Source of the DNA: Tissierellales bacterium
GTDB lineage: Bacteria; Bacillota; Clostridia; Tissierellales; Sedimentibacteraceae
Assembly (NCBI GenBank): GCA_018433765.1
Contig: JAHDQO010000002.1
Span: forward strand, 1-64,000
Direction of reading: 5' to 3'
Length of the DNA stretch: 64,000 nucleotides
Shown: positions 1-7,964 of the stretch, in pieces
Position numbering within the stretch: position 1 is the first letter of the stretch
How the letters are laid out: every line of letters begins with the position of its first letter
Notes under the pieces: model-generated
The model's database searches: none
Seen by the model: the letters and a program-made list of their open reading frames with translations, nothing else
Told to the model about the DNA's origin: nothing
Translations under genes and position numbers: made by a program

Positions 1-1
1 A

Positions 2-238
2 TTAGTACAGTTCTTGTTAGAAGCTTTTTATATAAGTATATTAGGATGTATTGTAGGTGTGTTGTTAGGAGTGTGGGCTGTAAGATTAGTAAGTTCATAT
101 GGACTTGATGCAGTTGTAAGCGTACAGTCAATTAAGATAGCTGGAGTAGTAGCACTATCGTCAGGACTACTATTTGGAGTATATCCAGCAATACATGCAT
201 CATCACTACCTCCTGTAGAGGCATTAAGAAGACAATAA
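2..238 (+). CDS. ABC transporter permease, C-terminal end (MacB/FtsX family), cut by the window edge
   Basis: Only the last 78 codons are present; the frame is open to base 2, so the gene starts to the left of the window. The fragment has two hydrophobic stretches and ends with the typical permease tail in which a P-A-x-x-A-S segment is followed by P-V-E-A-L-R-R-Q. This tail is characteristic of MacB/FtsX-like permeases of peptide or lipoprotein-type ABC exporters. A strong hairpin terminator follows at 13 bases. Substrate cannot be inferred because the ATPase and the extracellular domain are outside the window. Confidence 0.8.
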   Translation, partial: LVQFLLEAFYISILGCIVGVLLGVWAVRLVSSYGLDAVVSVQSIKIAGVVALSSGLLFGVYPAIHASSLPPVEALRRQ

Positions 239-251
239 ATTATAAATACAT

Positions 252-289
252 AAAAAATGAGTAACTTAAAATTTAGTTACTCATTTTTT
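252..289. terminator. Bidirectional intrinsic terminator
   Basis: A 15-bp perfect stem (AAAAAATGAGTAACT with its complement) with an 8-base loop has A-runs on one side and T-runs on the other. It can end both the permease transcript on the plus strand and the convergent alaX transcript on the minus strand. The last codons and the stop of alaX lie inside it. Confidence 0.85.
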
Positions 290-1469
290 TAATTAATTCT
301 ATTCCTTCACTTATACAATCTTTAGCCTTAGATACATCATTACCGCCACCTTGCATTATTAGGTCATTACCGCCGCCTTTTGCATTGATTATTGGAGAAC
401 ATTTGCTAAAAATTGCTTTAATATTTAGGCTAATATCTTTTGATTTTCCAACTATTAAGTTACACTTATCATTTGACACTAATACAATTACGGCTGCTGT
501 ATTTTTATTTTCAAGCAGTTTAGAAATTAGAAATCTAAAATTTTTAGGGTTTTCGGCATGTAGTATTTTTGAAATAACATTAATATTATTTATATTCACA
601 GATGAATTTTTTAATTCTTCAAGTTTATAACTATTAATAGATTCATTTAAAGATTTGATTGATTTAAGTAAATTCTTGTTTTCATTATATAATTTAATAA
701 CTGAGTCAGATAATTTTTCTTCATGACATGATAAAAAATTAGATAAATCGTGTACAGTATTGCTTTTAAAAGTATAATCTTTTAATGCTCTGTATCCGCA
801 CACAAATTCTACTCTAGTTCCTCCTTTGTGATGCTCATATCTCCTGATTTTTATAGTACCGACTTCACCGGTTGTAGATGTATGTGTGCCGCCACAAGCA
901 TTCACATCAAAATCTGATATTTTAACAATTCTTATAATATCTTTTTTAGGAGGGTTTTTCCTCAAATTCATTTTTGAAGCTTCATCATAGGGGATATTAA
1001 AAACATCAATTTTACTGTTAGTATAAACTACTTTATTTGCATATATTTCAACAGATTGCAGTATATCATCCGTTAAATTATCAGTATTTATATCTATAGT
1101 AGAATACTTTTCTCCTAGATGGAAACTTAAAGTTTTTATATCAAATAAATTATCAAAAGAACAAGTTAATATGTGCTGACCTGTATGTTGCTGCATATAA
1201 TCAAATCTTTTTATCCAATCAATTTTAAGAACCGCGGGGTTATTTATTGGTTTACTGGTAATATGAACAATTTCTTCATCTTTTTCATAGACATCAATAA
1301 CTTTAATATCATTTATAGTACCTATGTCACGGGGCTGTCCTCCTGAAAGATGAGGGTAGAAAATAGTTTTATCAAGGATTACTTCAAATTTTTCATTTAT
1401 TTTATTGCAGGTTATAACTTGAGATTGTAATTCTGTTAAATAAGAATTATCTTGAAACATTTTTTTCAT
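273..1469 (-). CDS. alaX: Alanyl-tRNA editing protein, long AlaX type (AlaX-L)
   Basis: Free-standing relative of the AlaRS editing domain that hydrolyses Ser- or Gly-tRNA(Ala). Visible motifs: an H-L-S-G-G-Q-P-R-D segment near residues 40-48, the zinc ligands H95 and H99 in QHTGQHIL, and the CGGTH motif with C192 and H196. The C-terminal third contains a long helix and a glycine-rich GGGND repeat that corresponds to the DHHA1 domain, which makes this the long AlaX form (398 aa). There is no aminoacylation domain, so it is not AlaRS. It is transcribed alone, with a lipoprotein gene upstream on the same strand. Confidence 0.9.
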   Translation of the reverse strand: MKKMFQDNSYLTELQSQVITCNKINEKFEVILDKTIFYPHLSGGQPRDIGTINDIKVIDVYEKDEEIVHITSKPINNPAVLKIDWIKRFDYMQQHTGQHILTCSFDNLFDIKTLSFHLGEKYSTIDINTDNLTDDILQSVEIYANKVVYTNSKIDVFNIPYDEASKMNLRKNPPKKDIIRIVKISDFDVNACGGTHTSTTGEVGTIKIRRYEHHKGGTRVEFVCGYRALKDYTFKSNTVHDLSNFLSCHEEKLSDSVIKLYNENKNLLKSIKSLNESINSYKLEELKNSSVNINNINVISKILHAENPKNFRFLISKLLENKNTAAVIVLVSNDKCNLIVGKSKDISLNIKAIFSKCSPIINAKGGGNDLIMQGGGNDVSKAKDCISEGIELIKKMSN

Positions 1470-1538
1470 TATACATCACCTATATTCTTATAAATTTTAA
1501 TATTTATTATTTCTATTAACAATTAAAACTTGTACTAA

Positions 1539-2039
1539 TTATGGAGTCATAGTGTATTCAATTTTATATTTTTCTGCAATACTTATTAATTCATTTTTGT
1601 GCATTTTTAGATATTCTTTAGATGAATTAATTAATAAATTTACATTTTTGATTTTTTCATAATCAAATTGTTTTAGACCTTCTAGGTAAGCATTAAATGC
1701 ATCTAATTGATATTTAGTAGCTGTTTCATAATAGGTATGTGCAGTTAAAATTTCTTTGTTAGTAGGATTAATGGTAGTTAGTTTATTGTAAAAATCTTGA
1801 TATTGTGGTATAAGTTCGTTTTCTAAAAAATTAATTAATTCTGTTGAAGTTTTATTTTCATCGGAAACAAAAGTATTAAATGATGTAATTGAATTTTTTT
1901 CTATGTATTCTATTGACGTGATATCTTGCTCTAGATATTTAGTAAGTTCTTTTTTTATTAAATCATTCTCTTTAATACTATTTTTACTGCATCCCGTAAA
2001 TAATAAAAAAAGTATTAATATAATAAAACTTATTTTTTT
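1539..2039 (-). CDS. Putative lipoprotein of unknown function
   Basis: The N-terminus is a lipoprotein signal: KK, a hydrophobic run, then the lipobox L-F-T-G-C. After lipidation at that cysteine the mature part is hydrophilic, mostly helical and about 145 aa. I place the start at 2039 because AAAGGA lies 12 bases upstream; two further in-frame ATGs (2063 and 2054) are possible, but the first has no ribosome site and the second is only a few bases from it. I do not recognise the family. It lies upstream of alaX on the same strand, with a 69-bp gap. Confidence 0.7.
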   Translation of the reverse strand, partial: KKISFIILILFLLFTGCSKNSIKENDLIKKELTKYLEQDITSIEYIEKNSITSFNTFVSDENKTSTELINFLENELIPQYQDFYNKLTTINPTNKEILTAHTYYETATKYQLDAFNAYLEGLKQFDYEKIKNVNLLINSSKEYLKMHKNELISIAEKYKIEYTMTP

Positions 2040-2258
2040 CATAATAATATTCATTCCTTTCATCTTTTTAAATACTACACAATATCATATTACATTCAAA
2101 TTTTACAATTATATTTTGATATTTCTTCATTAATTTTAAGAAATAATATTATGTATATAATATAATGTATGTTTCATATTATTTCAACCTTGATCTGTAT
2201 ATTATTAAGTTTATGTTATTAATTAAATTTGAGTAAAACCTATAGAGAAGAATAAAAC

Positions 2259-2286
2259 AGCAGAATACATTTTCTAGTATTCTGCT
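2259..2286 (-). terminator. Hairpin downstream of the L7/L12-like pseudogene
   Basis: A 10-bp perfect stem (AGCAGAATAC with its complement) and an 8-base loop. On the minus strand it is followed by GTTTTATT, a weak U-tract, so it probably ends the minus-strand transcript of the small broken gene. Confidence 0.55.
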
Positions 2287-2329
2287 ATAAAAACTAATTT
2301 AATGTACGATTCATTATAATGCTAATGCT

Positions 2330-2600
2330 TTACATTAGATTATCAATATAATCGCTAGCATCTTTTAATGCCAGTGCAAGTAATCCTTCTGTATCTTTTA
2401 ATTGCTTCTACCTTTTTACCTTCTGCAATTAATGTTTTTAATTTAGTGTCATCAAATGGTTCTGGAATACCAATTATTTTGCTAACGTTATTTAAAATAA
2501 AATTAGTTCTTTTAATATCATTTTTCAACTTATTAATAGTTATAAATATAATTAACAATAGTGCAATACATATAATATTTAAGATTATTTCAACATACAT
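2330..2600 (-). pseudogene. Membrane-anchored ribosomal L7/L12 C-terminal-domain-like protein, frameshifted
   Basis: The intact frame starts at 2600 and reads one N-terminal membrane helix followed by L-I-A-E-G-K-K-V-E-A-I-K-R-Y-R, the start of an L7/L12 C-terminal-like fold. It then runs out of register and stops at about residue 81. In the neighbouring frame the expected end of the fold continues as L-A-L-A-L-K-D-A-S-D-Y-I-D-N-L and stops at 2330. One surplus base between 2385 and 2399 explains this: 271 nt minus one is 90 codons. Small L7/L12-CTD-like membrane proteins of this length occur in Clostridia; their role is not known to me. A sequencing error remains possible. Confidence 0.7.
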
Positions 2601-2653
2601 TTTTTTACATCCTTTTATTAGTATTTAAACAAATCAAATGTGAATTAAGAGGA

Positions 2654-2688
2654 AAATAATACTATGCTAGTGTAGCATAGTATTATTT
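2654..2688. repeat. Long perfect hairpin in intergenic DNA
   Basis: A 16-bp perfect inverted repeat (AAATAATACTATGCTA and its complement) with a 3-base loop lies 54 bp upstream of the L7/L12-like pseudogene and 246 bp before the aminomutase. No gene ends here on either strand within 50 bp, so it is not an obvious terminator. The rest of the 333-bp gap from 2601 to 2933 holds only AT-rich sequence and the promoter at 2804. Confidence 0.6.
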
Positions 2689-2803
2689 AGAAATCAACGT
2701 AAGAATAAAATTATTCATAAATAGCATTATTATAGTTTTAAATATACATAAATAATCATAATATGTTCAATATAATAATGTAACAAAAATTTTTGACGTT
2801 TAT

Positions 2804-2832
2804 TTGACATGAAGTTAATTTTATTATAAAAT
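2804..2832 (+). promoter_or_regulatory. Sigma-A-type promoter of the aminomutase gene
   Basis: TTGACA at 2804-2809, a 17-base spacer and TAAAAT at 2827-2832. The start codon lies 102 bases downstream, leaving a leader of about 95 nt in which I see no known riboswitch. Confidence 0.55.
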
Positions 2833-2933
2833 AATTATACTTCCTAAATAATATCTTATCGTTTTGGTTTTTTATAATTCGTATTAAGTGTTTTATAATT
2901 CCATAACAAAAAATTGAATAGAGGTGATAAAAA

Positions 2934-4181
2934 TTGGATTATCGTCAGACGTCTTTAGATAGAGCTGAGGAATTAAAAGGCAGAATATCTGATTATTTAA
3001 GTGCTACAAAAAAAATTCCTAAAGGTTTAGAGCTCCAAGAAGAGTATGATAAATCGAAATCTAAAATTTTGAAATTACTTGGAGCAAGTGAATCAGATTG
3101 GAATGATTATAAATGGCAGCTCTCTAATAGAATCACAGATGTTAAAGTTTTATCAAAAATAATAAATTTAACAGATCAAGAAATTAAAAGCATTATGAAA
3201 ATACAAGAAGAATACCGCTGGGCAATTTCACCATATTATTTAAGTTTGATAGATCCAAATGATAGGTATGACCCAATAAAGCTGATGTCTGTACCTTTGA
3301 ATTTAGAAATTAGCATACTTGATGGCAAGGACGACCCAATGAATGAAAAAGGTACTAATCCAGCAGGCAGTATAACAAGAAGATATCCTGATAGACTTAT
3401 AATAAATACGACTAATGAATGTGCTATGTATTGTAGGTTTTGCCAAAGACGCAGAAATATTGGAGAAGTAGATAAACATAGATCTAAAAAAGTAATACAA
3501 GAGTCAATTGATTATATACGAAGTAATAAGGAGATTAGAGATGTACTTATTACAGGTGGAGATCCCTTAACAATACCAGATGATTTACTCGAATGGATAG
3601 TTTCACAATTACATGAAATAAAACATTTAGATTATATTAGAATTGGTACAAGAACTCCAGTAACAATGCCTCAAAGAATAACTGATAAACTTGTAAATAT
3701 GTTAAAAAAATACCATCCTATTTATATAAACACTCATTTTAACCATCCAAAAGAAATAACTCAACAGTCAAAAGAAGCATGTGAACGAATTGCAAATGCA
3801 GGTATACCTATTGGAAATCAAGCAGTTTTATTAAATGGTGTAAATAATGATAAACATGTCATGAAATGTCTAAATCAACAACTGTTAAAAATAAGAGTAA
3901 GACCATATTATATTTTTCAAGCGAAGCATGTAAAAGGAACAGAACATTTCGTCACTTCAATAGATGACGGATTGGATATTATGGAACATTTACGTGGATA
4001 TACTTCAGGAATGGCTGTACCAACTTATATTGTTAATGCACCTGGAGGATTAGGAAAAACTCCTATACTTCCTCAATATTTAATTTCAAGAGGAAAGAAT
4101 ACAGTAAAAATAAGAACATGGGAAGGTAAAGTGTTAAATATTAAAAATAAACCGACGGAAGATATTAAGAAAAATTTATAA
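2934..4181 (+). CDS. eam: Glutamate 2,3-aminomutase (KamA-family radical SAM/PLP enzyme)
   Basis: Radical SAM enzyme that moves the amino group of L-glutamate to make beta-glutamate, a compatible solute. The cluster-binding cysteines are C163, C167 and C170, and the PLP lysine is K375 in GGLGKTP. In lysine 2,3-aminomutase two aspartates 37 residues apart bind the substrate side-chain amine; here the equivalent positions are K331 (after YYIFQA) and N368 (in YIVNAPGG). Lys and Asn at these places are the reported signature of glutamate 2,3-aminomutase. Length 415 aa fits. The start is TTG, chosen because GAGGTGAT stands 5 bases before it. Monocistronic, with its own promoter and terminator. No lysine-fermentation genes are adjacent, which also argues against a catabolic KamA. 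Confidence 0.85.
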   Translation: MDYRQTSLDRAEELKGRISDYLSATKKIPKGLELQEEYDKSKSKILKLLGASESDWNDYKWQLSNRITDVKVLSKIINLTDQEIKSIMKIQEEYRWAISPYYLSLIDPNDRYDPIKLMSVPLNLEISILDGKDDPMNEKGTNPAGSITRRYPDRLIINTTNECAMYCRFCQRRRNIGEVDKHRSKKVIQESIDYIRSNKEIRDVLITGGDPLTIPDDLLEWIVSQLHEIKHLDYIRIGTRTPVTMPQRITDKLVNMLKKYHPIYINTHFNHPKEITQQSKEACERIANAGIPIGNQAVLLNGVNNDKHVMKCLNQQLLKIRVRPYYIFQAKHVKGTEHFVTSIDDGLDIMEHLRGYTSGMAVPTYIVNAPGGLGKTPILPQYLISRGKNTVKIRTWEGKVLNIKNKPTEDIKKNL

Positions 4182-4215
4182 AAAGAATTTTGTGCTTTTA
4201 CAAAATTCTTTTTTT
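4182..4215 (+). terminator. Intrinsic terminator after eam
   Basis: An 11-bp stem (AAGAATTTTGT with its complement), a 6-base loop and a run of seven T. Confidence 0.85.
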
Positions 4216-4253
4216 ATCTTATAATAAATATAAATAATTAAATGAGGTTTATT

Positions 4254-6158
4254 TTGGACAGAAAATTTATTAAAGATATAAAAAAACTTGTAAATAATTA
4301 TAAGGAAGACAAATCATATTTAGATATAATTAGATATATTATTTATGCTAGTTGTCAATTATTATTTTATAGTAAAATATCTGATAATAATTTAAACTTG
4401 GAAACTGTGGAATTATTATCAGAAGACAAATTATATAAAAGAGAAATGCAGATATTTAAAGAATACTGCTGTTTTGATATGCAAAATGATAAAATAAAAG
4501 ACCAATTAACAACTATACTGATAAAACATAAAAATGAATTTATTAATTTATATAATTTTATTCCTGGTGAACTATATGAAAAAATGCTAACAGTTAGGGA
4601 AAAAAATTATTTAGGCCAAGTTTATACACCAAATTATATAATTAAATTAATGCTTAATAAAACTTTTACAATGAAACCTATAAATAAGAGAATTAAATTA
4701 CTAGATCCAGCATGTGGTGGAGGGTATTTTCTTATTGAGGCATTTAAAGAAATACGTGATGTGTTTATAGAACAACAACCTAAAAAACCAATAGAAGAAA
4801 TAGATAAATACATATTAGAAAACATCATATATGGTAATGATATGGATAAATTTTCGGTATTTTTAAGTAAAATGGGTTTATTATTTAACAGTAATTGCAA
4901 TAATGTTTCTTTAAACATTTATAACTTTGATTTTTTATTAGAAGAGTTTAATTCTCTTGAAAACAAGTTTGACATAATAATAGGTAATCCACCCTATATA
5001 GGGCACAAAAAAACAGATAAAAATTATAAAAGAAAACTTCTTACAGAATATAGTGAGGTTTATCATGATAAATCAGATATATCTTATTGCTTTTTAAAGA
5101 AAGGTAGAGATATTTTAAAGCATGAAGGATGTCTATCGTACATTACATCAAGATATTTCTTAGAAGCACAATATGCTGATAGATTGAGAGAGTTCGTTAA
5201 AAATAAATTTAAAATAGATTCTATGATAGATTTTAATGGCTTAAGAGTTTTTAAAAATGTCAACATAAGTCCAATCATAATTAATTTAATAAATAAAAAT
5301 AGTTTCAATAATAAATTTAATTTTAAAATATATAATGACAACTTTGAAAATTTTAAAGATTATGAATATAAGCAAAGCAATTTAAAAAATAAATATTGGA
5401 AAATTCTTACCAGTGAGGAAGAGAAGCTATTCAATAAAATTGATAGTAAGTGTAATTATAAATTAAAAGATAAATGTAAAATAAGGCAGGGAATTATCAC
5501 AGGTTATGATAAAGCTTTTATTGTTAGTGACAAAGAAATTGAAACTTTTAATCTAGAAATACGTCTATTAAGAAAGTGGATAAAAAATAGCAATATTAGT
5601 AAGGAAGGGATTGAATATGCAAATAAATATGTAATCTATACAAATTTGATTAACGATGTAAATAATTATCCAAACACTATAAATTATCTTAACAACTTTA
5701 AAAATAGGTTAAGTCAGAGAAGAGAATGTAAGCTTGGTATAAGGAAATGGTATGAGTTACAATGGGGTAGAGATATAGAAAAGTTTGAACAAGCCAAAAT
5801 AGTATTTCCATATAAAGCCAAAAATAATATTTTCTATTATGATAAAGAAAAGTATTTTTGTAGTGCCGATGTTTATTTTATTACAAATTTAACTTTGGAT
5901 ATATCATATGAATATTTGACAGCTTATTTAAATTCTAAGATATTTGAGTTTTACTTTAAATGTATTGGCAAAAAAGTTGGGGAGAAATTGTATGAATATT
6001 ATCCTAATAAAATACTTGATTTAGGAATATATATACCTAATCTTGATAAAATCAAAAAAATAACAAATAATGCAAATCATTATATTGACATGTGGCTTAC
6101 TGAGGTATTTAATATAGATAAGACAGATAAAGAGATTATATATGAATATATAAAATGA
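4254..6158 (+). CDS. Solitary Eco57I-type N6-adenine DNA methyltransferase
   Basis: DNA adenine methyltransferase of the gamma (TaqI/Eco57I) class. The SAM-binding motif I reads L-D-P-A-C-G-G-G-Y-F near residue 150 and the catalytic motif IV is N-P-P-Y near residue 245. The C-terminal half resembles a TaqI-like target-recognition domain. At 634 aa there is no room for an Eco57I endonuclease domain, and no restriction gene lies nearby, so it looks like an orphan methylase. I prefer the TTG start at 4254 because TGAGGT lies 5 bases upstream; the ATG at 4242 overlaps that site and has none of its own. An SLH protein gene follows after 13 bases, probably co-transcribed. It could be an equivalent of the sporulation-linked orphan methylase CamA of Clostridioides difficile, but this is inference. 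Confidence 0.85.
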   Translation: MDRKFIKDIKKLVNNYKEDKSYLDIIRYIIYASCQLLFYSKISDNNLNLETVELLSEDKLYKREMQIFKEYCCFDMQNDKIKDQLTTILIKHKNEFINLYNFIPGELYEKMLTVREKNYLGQVYTPNYIIKLMLNKTFTMKPINKRIKLLDPACGGGYFLIEAFKEIRDVFIEQQPKKPIEEIDKYILENIIYGNDMDKFSVFLSKMGLLFNSNCNNVSLNIYNFDFLLEEFNSLENKFDIIIGNPPYIGHKKTDKNYKRKLLTEYSEVYHDKSDISYCFLKKGRDILKHEGCLSYITSRYFLEAQYADRLREFVKNKFKIDSMIDFNGLRVFKNVNISPIIINLINKNSFNNKFNFKIYNDNFENFKDYEYKQSNLKNKYWKILTSEEEKLFNKIDSKCNYKLKDKCKIRQGIITGYDKAFIVSDKEIETFNLEIRLLRKWIKNSNISKEGIEYANKYVIYTNLINDVNNYPNTINYLNNFKNRLSQRRECKLGIRKWYELQWGRDIEKFEQAKIVFPYKAKNNIFYYDKEKYFCSADVYFITNLTLDISYEYLTAYLNSKIFEFYFKCIGKKVGEKLYEYYPNKILDLGIYIPNLDKIKKITNNANHYIDMWLTEVFNIDKTDKEIIYEYIK

Positions 6159-6171
6159 GGAGGTGTCATAA

Positions 6172-7779
6172 ATGAAAAAGAGATTTATTGCATGTTTACT
6201 GATAATAGTTTTTTTATTTAGTCAAAATATATTTGCAAGTATGTTTTATTTTGATGTATATAATCATTGGGCTGAAAACTATATTTATTGGGCTAGTAAT
6301 GATGTTAAAATATATAAAGGATACTTAGATGGGTCATTTAGACCAGAAAACAGTATAACTAAAGCAGAATATATAGCTATTTTATTTAGAGCAGCAGATA
6401 ATCAAAAATTAATTAACGAAATATATGAATCTGATATGTCTTATAAGGATTTTTCTATTAAGCATTGGGCTTATACATATGCAATTTCTATTAGAGAATT
6501 AATAAATAATAAGTCATTAGGATATTTATTTGAAGATATTTTTCCTAAAGAAGAATTAATGCCGGATGAACCAATAACAAGAGAAGAAGCAGCTGCTTTA
6601 ACTGTAGCTTTTTCTGCACCTGCGTTAACAAATAAAATACCTCCTTTTGAGGATGTAAATAGTTCATCTACATATTATGATGTAATTAAGAAATTATACA
6701 ATAATGGAATAATAGAAGGTTATGACGACAATACTTTCAGGGCAAATGAATATATAACTAGAGCTGAATCTGCTACAATTATTAATAGAATCTTTAATGA
6801 TATGAAATATAGTAAAGATATATACTTAAAAGGATTAAAATTTTTACCTCTTAATGGAGAAGATGTTTTTTCACTTTTTGGAAATTACGATTATCAGAAT
6901 TTAAGCGAAATGGATAAAGAATATATAAAAGTTAAAAACACTTTAGAATATACTTCTTTTGGAGGATTTATTTTTCCGGAAGATCAGCATTTATATGATA
7001 GTAAACCTATTAAGACATTGCTAAAATTAAGAAGTAAAGGCTATCATAATAAAGTGGGTGTTAATTTCTATTTATTAAAATATGGTAATCTTGCTGAAAA
7101 TGAAAATAATCAATTAGCGCAAGAACTTTTAGTTGAAATAGCAGACAATAATGATTTAAAAGATTCTGATATTATGCAAATGTTTTATGAAATCATTAAA
7201 TGCTCAACTCAAGAGAATTTTTATAATTCTGCTCTTAGTAATTGGAGTAGTAGAAGTGATGATGATAAAGTTAAAGCAAATATAGTATTCCTAAAATTTG
7301 CATATTACATTGATACAAATAATAAAGATATGCTGAGTAGTTTAATGCAGGATGAAAATAATCATTTGAGCTTAGAATATTCTGATAAATTAGTTACTAA
7401 TAGTACACAATCAGCAATAGATGTTCAGCAACCAAATTCTGATAATACTGAAAATAAAGTTGATGATGAAAATGAAATTAATGATGAAAATAATGTTCAT
7501 GTAGAAGACAGTAATGATGGGTTAATCATGGATCATGAAGAAACAAATGAAGATATTGAAAAGGAAACATATGAAGAAATTATGCTGACAGATATATTAA
7601 ATAGGACATATGTTTTATATTATCTAGAATTATATGAAAAGGCTTTTAATGATTTAGTAGATGAATATAAGCTGATTAAGAAAACTAAAATTTATGATAA
7701 GAACAAATTAGAAATTGAAGATGAAATTAAAGGAACTTTAAAGAAAATAAAGTCAGGGCTGTTAATTAAACAGCCCTAA
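6172..7779 (+). CDS. Surface protein with three N-terminal SLH domains
   Basis: Secreted protein: the first 22 residues are a signal peptide (KKR, hydrophobic core, FAS). Three S-layer homology repeats follow within residues 25-215, recognisable by H-W-A-x-x-Y-I, G-Y-x-D-G-S-F-R-P and I-T-R-A/E-E segments. SLH domains bind pyruvylated wall polymer, which fits csaB at 22.3 kb. The remaining 300 residues have no family I know; residues 410-465 are very acidic and rich in Asn and Glu, like a linker. The GAGGAGGTG site overlaps the stop of the methylase gene, so the two are probably translated from one mRNA. The terminator stem overlaps the last codons. Confidence 0.9.
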   Translation: MKKRFIACLLIIVFLFSQNIFASMFYFDVYNHWAENYIYWASNDVKIYKGYLDGSFRPENSITKAEYIAILFRAADNQKLINEIYESDMSYKDFSIKHWAYTYAISIRELINNKSLGYLFEDIFPKEELMPDEPITREEAAALTVAFSAPALTNKIPPFEDVNSSSTYYDVIKKLYNNGIIEGYDDNTFRANEYITRAESATIINRIFNDMKYSKDIYLKGLKFLPLNGEDVFSLFGNYDYQNLSEMDKEYIKVKNTLEYTSFGGFIFPEDQHLYDSKPIKTLLKLRSKGYHNKVGVNFYLLKYGNLAENENNQLAQELLVEIADNNDLKDSDIMQMFYEIIKCSTQENFYNSALSNWSSRSDDDKVKANIVFLKFAYYIDTNNKDMLSSLMQDENNHLSLEYSDKLVTNSTQSAIDVQQPNSDNTENKVDDENEINDENNVHVEDSNDGLIMDHEETNEDIEKETYEEIMLTDILNRTYVLYYLELYEKAFNDLVDEYKLIKKTKIYDKNKLEIEDEIKGTLKKIKSGLLIKQP

Positions 7780-7787
7780 ATTTATTC
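7755..7787. terminator. Terminator overlapping the end of the SLH gene
   Basis: A 9-bp GC-rich stem (AGGGCTGTT with its complement) with a 5-base loop, followed by AAATTTATT. It lies between two convergent gene ends, and so could also end the minus-strand split gene once that gene is rejoined. Confidence 0.7.
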
Positions 7788-7928
7788 GTTAGTATCTTGT
7801 GCTTCTACACAGTCGCATCCGTGACAATTACAATTATCATCTATCTGCTTAGGAAAAAGTCTAGGGAATGTAGAACATATCTGAGCAGCATCTGGAGCTA
7901 ATACAGGATATCCTGTCGATAGTACACA
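7782..7928 (-). pseudogene. Separated 3' part of the gene interrupted by the recombinase element
   Basis: Minus-strand coding sequence with no start of its own: the frame runs into a stop 17 codons upstream of the att core, inside the element. From the core it reads C-V-L-S-T-G-Y-P-V-L-A-P-D-A-A-Q and ends in a cysteine-rich tail (C-N-C-H-G-C-D-C) before the stop at 7782. The 5' part is at 12559-13356. Joining the two across one copy of GATAGTACACA gives a continuous 314-residue protein, of which this piece supplies the last 44 residues beyond the core. It is an unexpressed 3' exon-like fragment unless the element is excised. Confidence 0.9.
7918..7928. repeat. Left attachment site core (attL)
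   Basis: GATAGTACACA, identical to the copy at 12548-12558. The host-side arm to the left carries CCTGT (7912-7916) and the element-side arm to the right carries ACAAAAT (7933-7939). Read on the minus strand the core supplies codons Cys-Val-Leu and the first two bases of Ser of the split gene. Confidence 0.88.
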
Positions 7929-7964
7929 CAATACAAAATCACAAATTTTGATTATGATTAGATT

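Noticed and set aside
2385-2399. Programmed frameshift in the L7/L12-like gene
   Set aside because: There is no heptameric slippery site and no downstream hairpin close enough; a plain indel explains the two frames better.
4254-7779. Restriction-modification or defence island
   Set aside because: Only the methylase is present; neighbours are an aminomutase and a surface protein, with no nuclease, helicase or phage-defence gene.
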